Shown one piece after another: positions 5,660 through 5,660 of a DNA stretch of 5,660 nucleotides. The translations under genes and the position numbers were made by a program. Under the pieces are notes generated by a model, which saw only the letters and a program-made list of their open reading frames with translations, did not search any database and was not told the DNA's origin. Positions within the stretch are counted from its first letter, which is position 1, and every line of letters begins with the position of its first letter. The stretch comes from HGM10836 sp964430375. GTDB taxonomy: Bacteria > Bacillota_I > Bacilli_A > RF39 > UBA660. The DNA is taken from the NCBI GenBank assembly GCA_964430375.1, contig CAYSEZ010000069.1, positions 1 to 5,660 of the forward strand. The letters are read 5' to 3'.

Positions 5660-5660
5660 G

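Noticed and set aside
1..5660. CRISPR array, tRNA or rRNA genes, insertion sequence
   Set aside because: No regularly spaced repeats, cloverleaf-type sequence, transposase-like frame or terminal inverted repeats with target duplication were seen.
1..5660. A previously undescribed multi-gene system
   Set aside because: All complete genes fall into recognised families (Nudix, CotD-like, YebC, TcdA, DnaE) separated by terminators into independent units. The order looks like ordinary housekeeping chromosome, with no defence, toxin or biosynthetic signature.

Overview
The window is a very AT-rich, all-plus-strand stretch of a bacterial chromosome. It looks like a low-GC member of the Bacillota. 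The evidence is strong Gram-positive-type ribosome binding sites (AGAAGGAGG, AAGGAGG), short hairpin terminators with T-tracts, a CotD-like spore coat protein, and a DNA polymerase III alpha subunit close in sequence to Bacillus DnaE. The shortened DnaE (974 residues against about 1115 in Bacillus subtilis) and strong A/T codon bias fit a reduced-genome, Mollicutes-related or Erysipelotrichia-like Bacilli lineage. That placement is inference. All six stop codons are TAA and all three visible tryptophans use TGG, so nothing points to a UGA=Trp code.

Layout: (1) 1-201 is the 3' end of a YunG-like gene, overlapping by 23 bases a Nudix hydrolase gene (179-652); a terminator follows. (2) 721-1068 is a single-gene unit for a CotD-like, Cys/His-rich spore coat protein, closed by its own terminator. 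(3) 1154-2563 is a two-gene unit: yebC (translation factor/regulator family) and tcdA (tRNA t6A dehydratase, ThiF/MoeB fold). It is driven by a near-consensus extended -10 promoter and ends in a hairpin terminator. (4) 2662-5586 is dnaE, the replicative polymerase alpha subunit, with its own strong ribosome binding site and a 10-bp perfect inverted repeat in its leader. (5) 5587-5660 is a non-coding tail, less AT-rich than the genes, with a small hairpin, a perfect TTGACA hexamer and a terminator.

Functionally these are mostly housekeeping genes: DNA replication (DnaE), translation fidelity (YebC, TcdA) and nucleotide or metabolite hydrolysis (Nudix), plus one sporulation-related gene. I found no convincing undescribed system, mobile element, CRISPR array or RNA gene. 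The points most worth a second look are the derived DnaE (PHP metal ligands lost, no recognisable clamp-binding box), the possible sporulation-type promoter of the coat gene, the mixed YebC subfamily signature, and the potentially alternative hairpins after dnaE.
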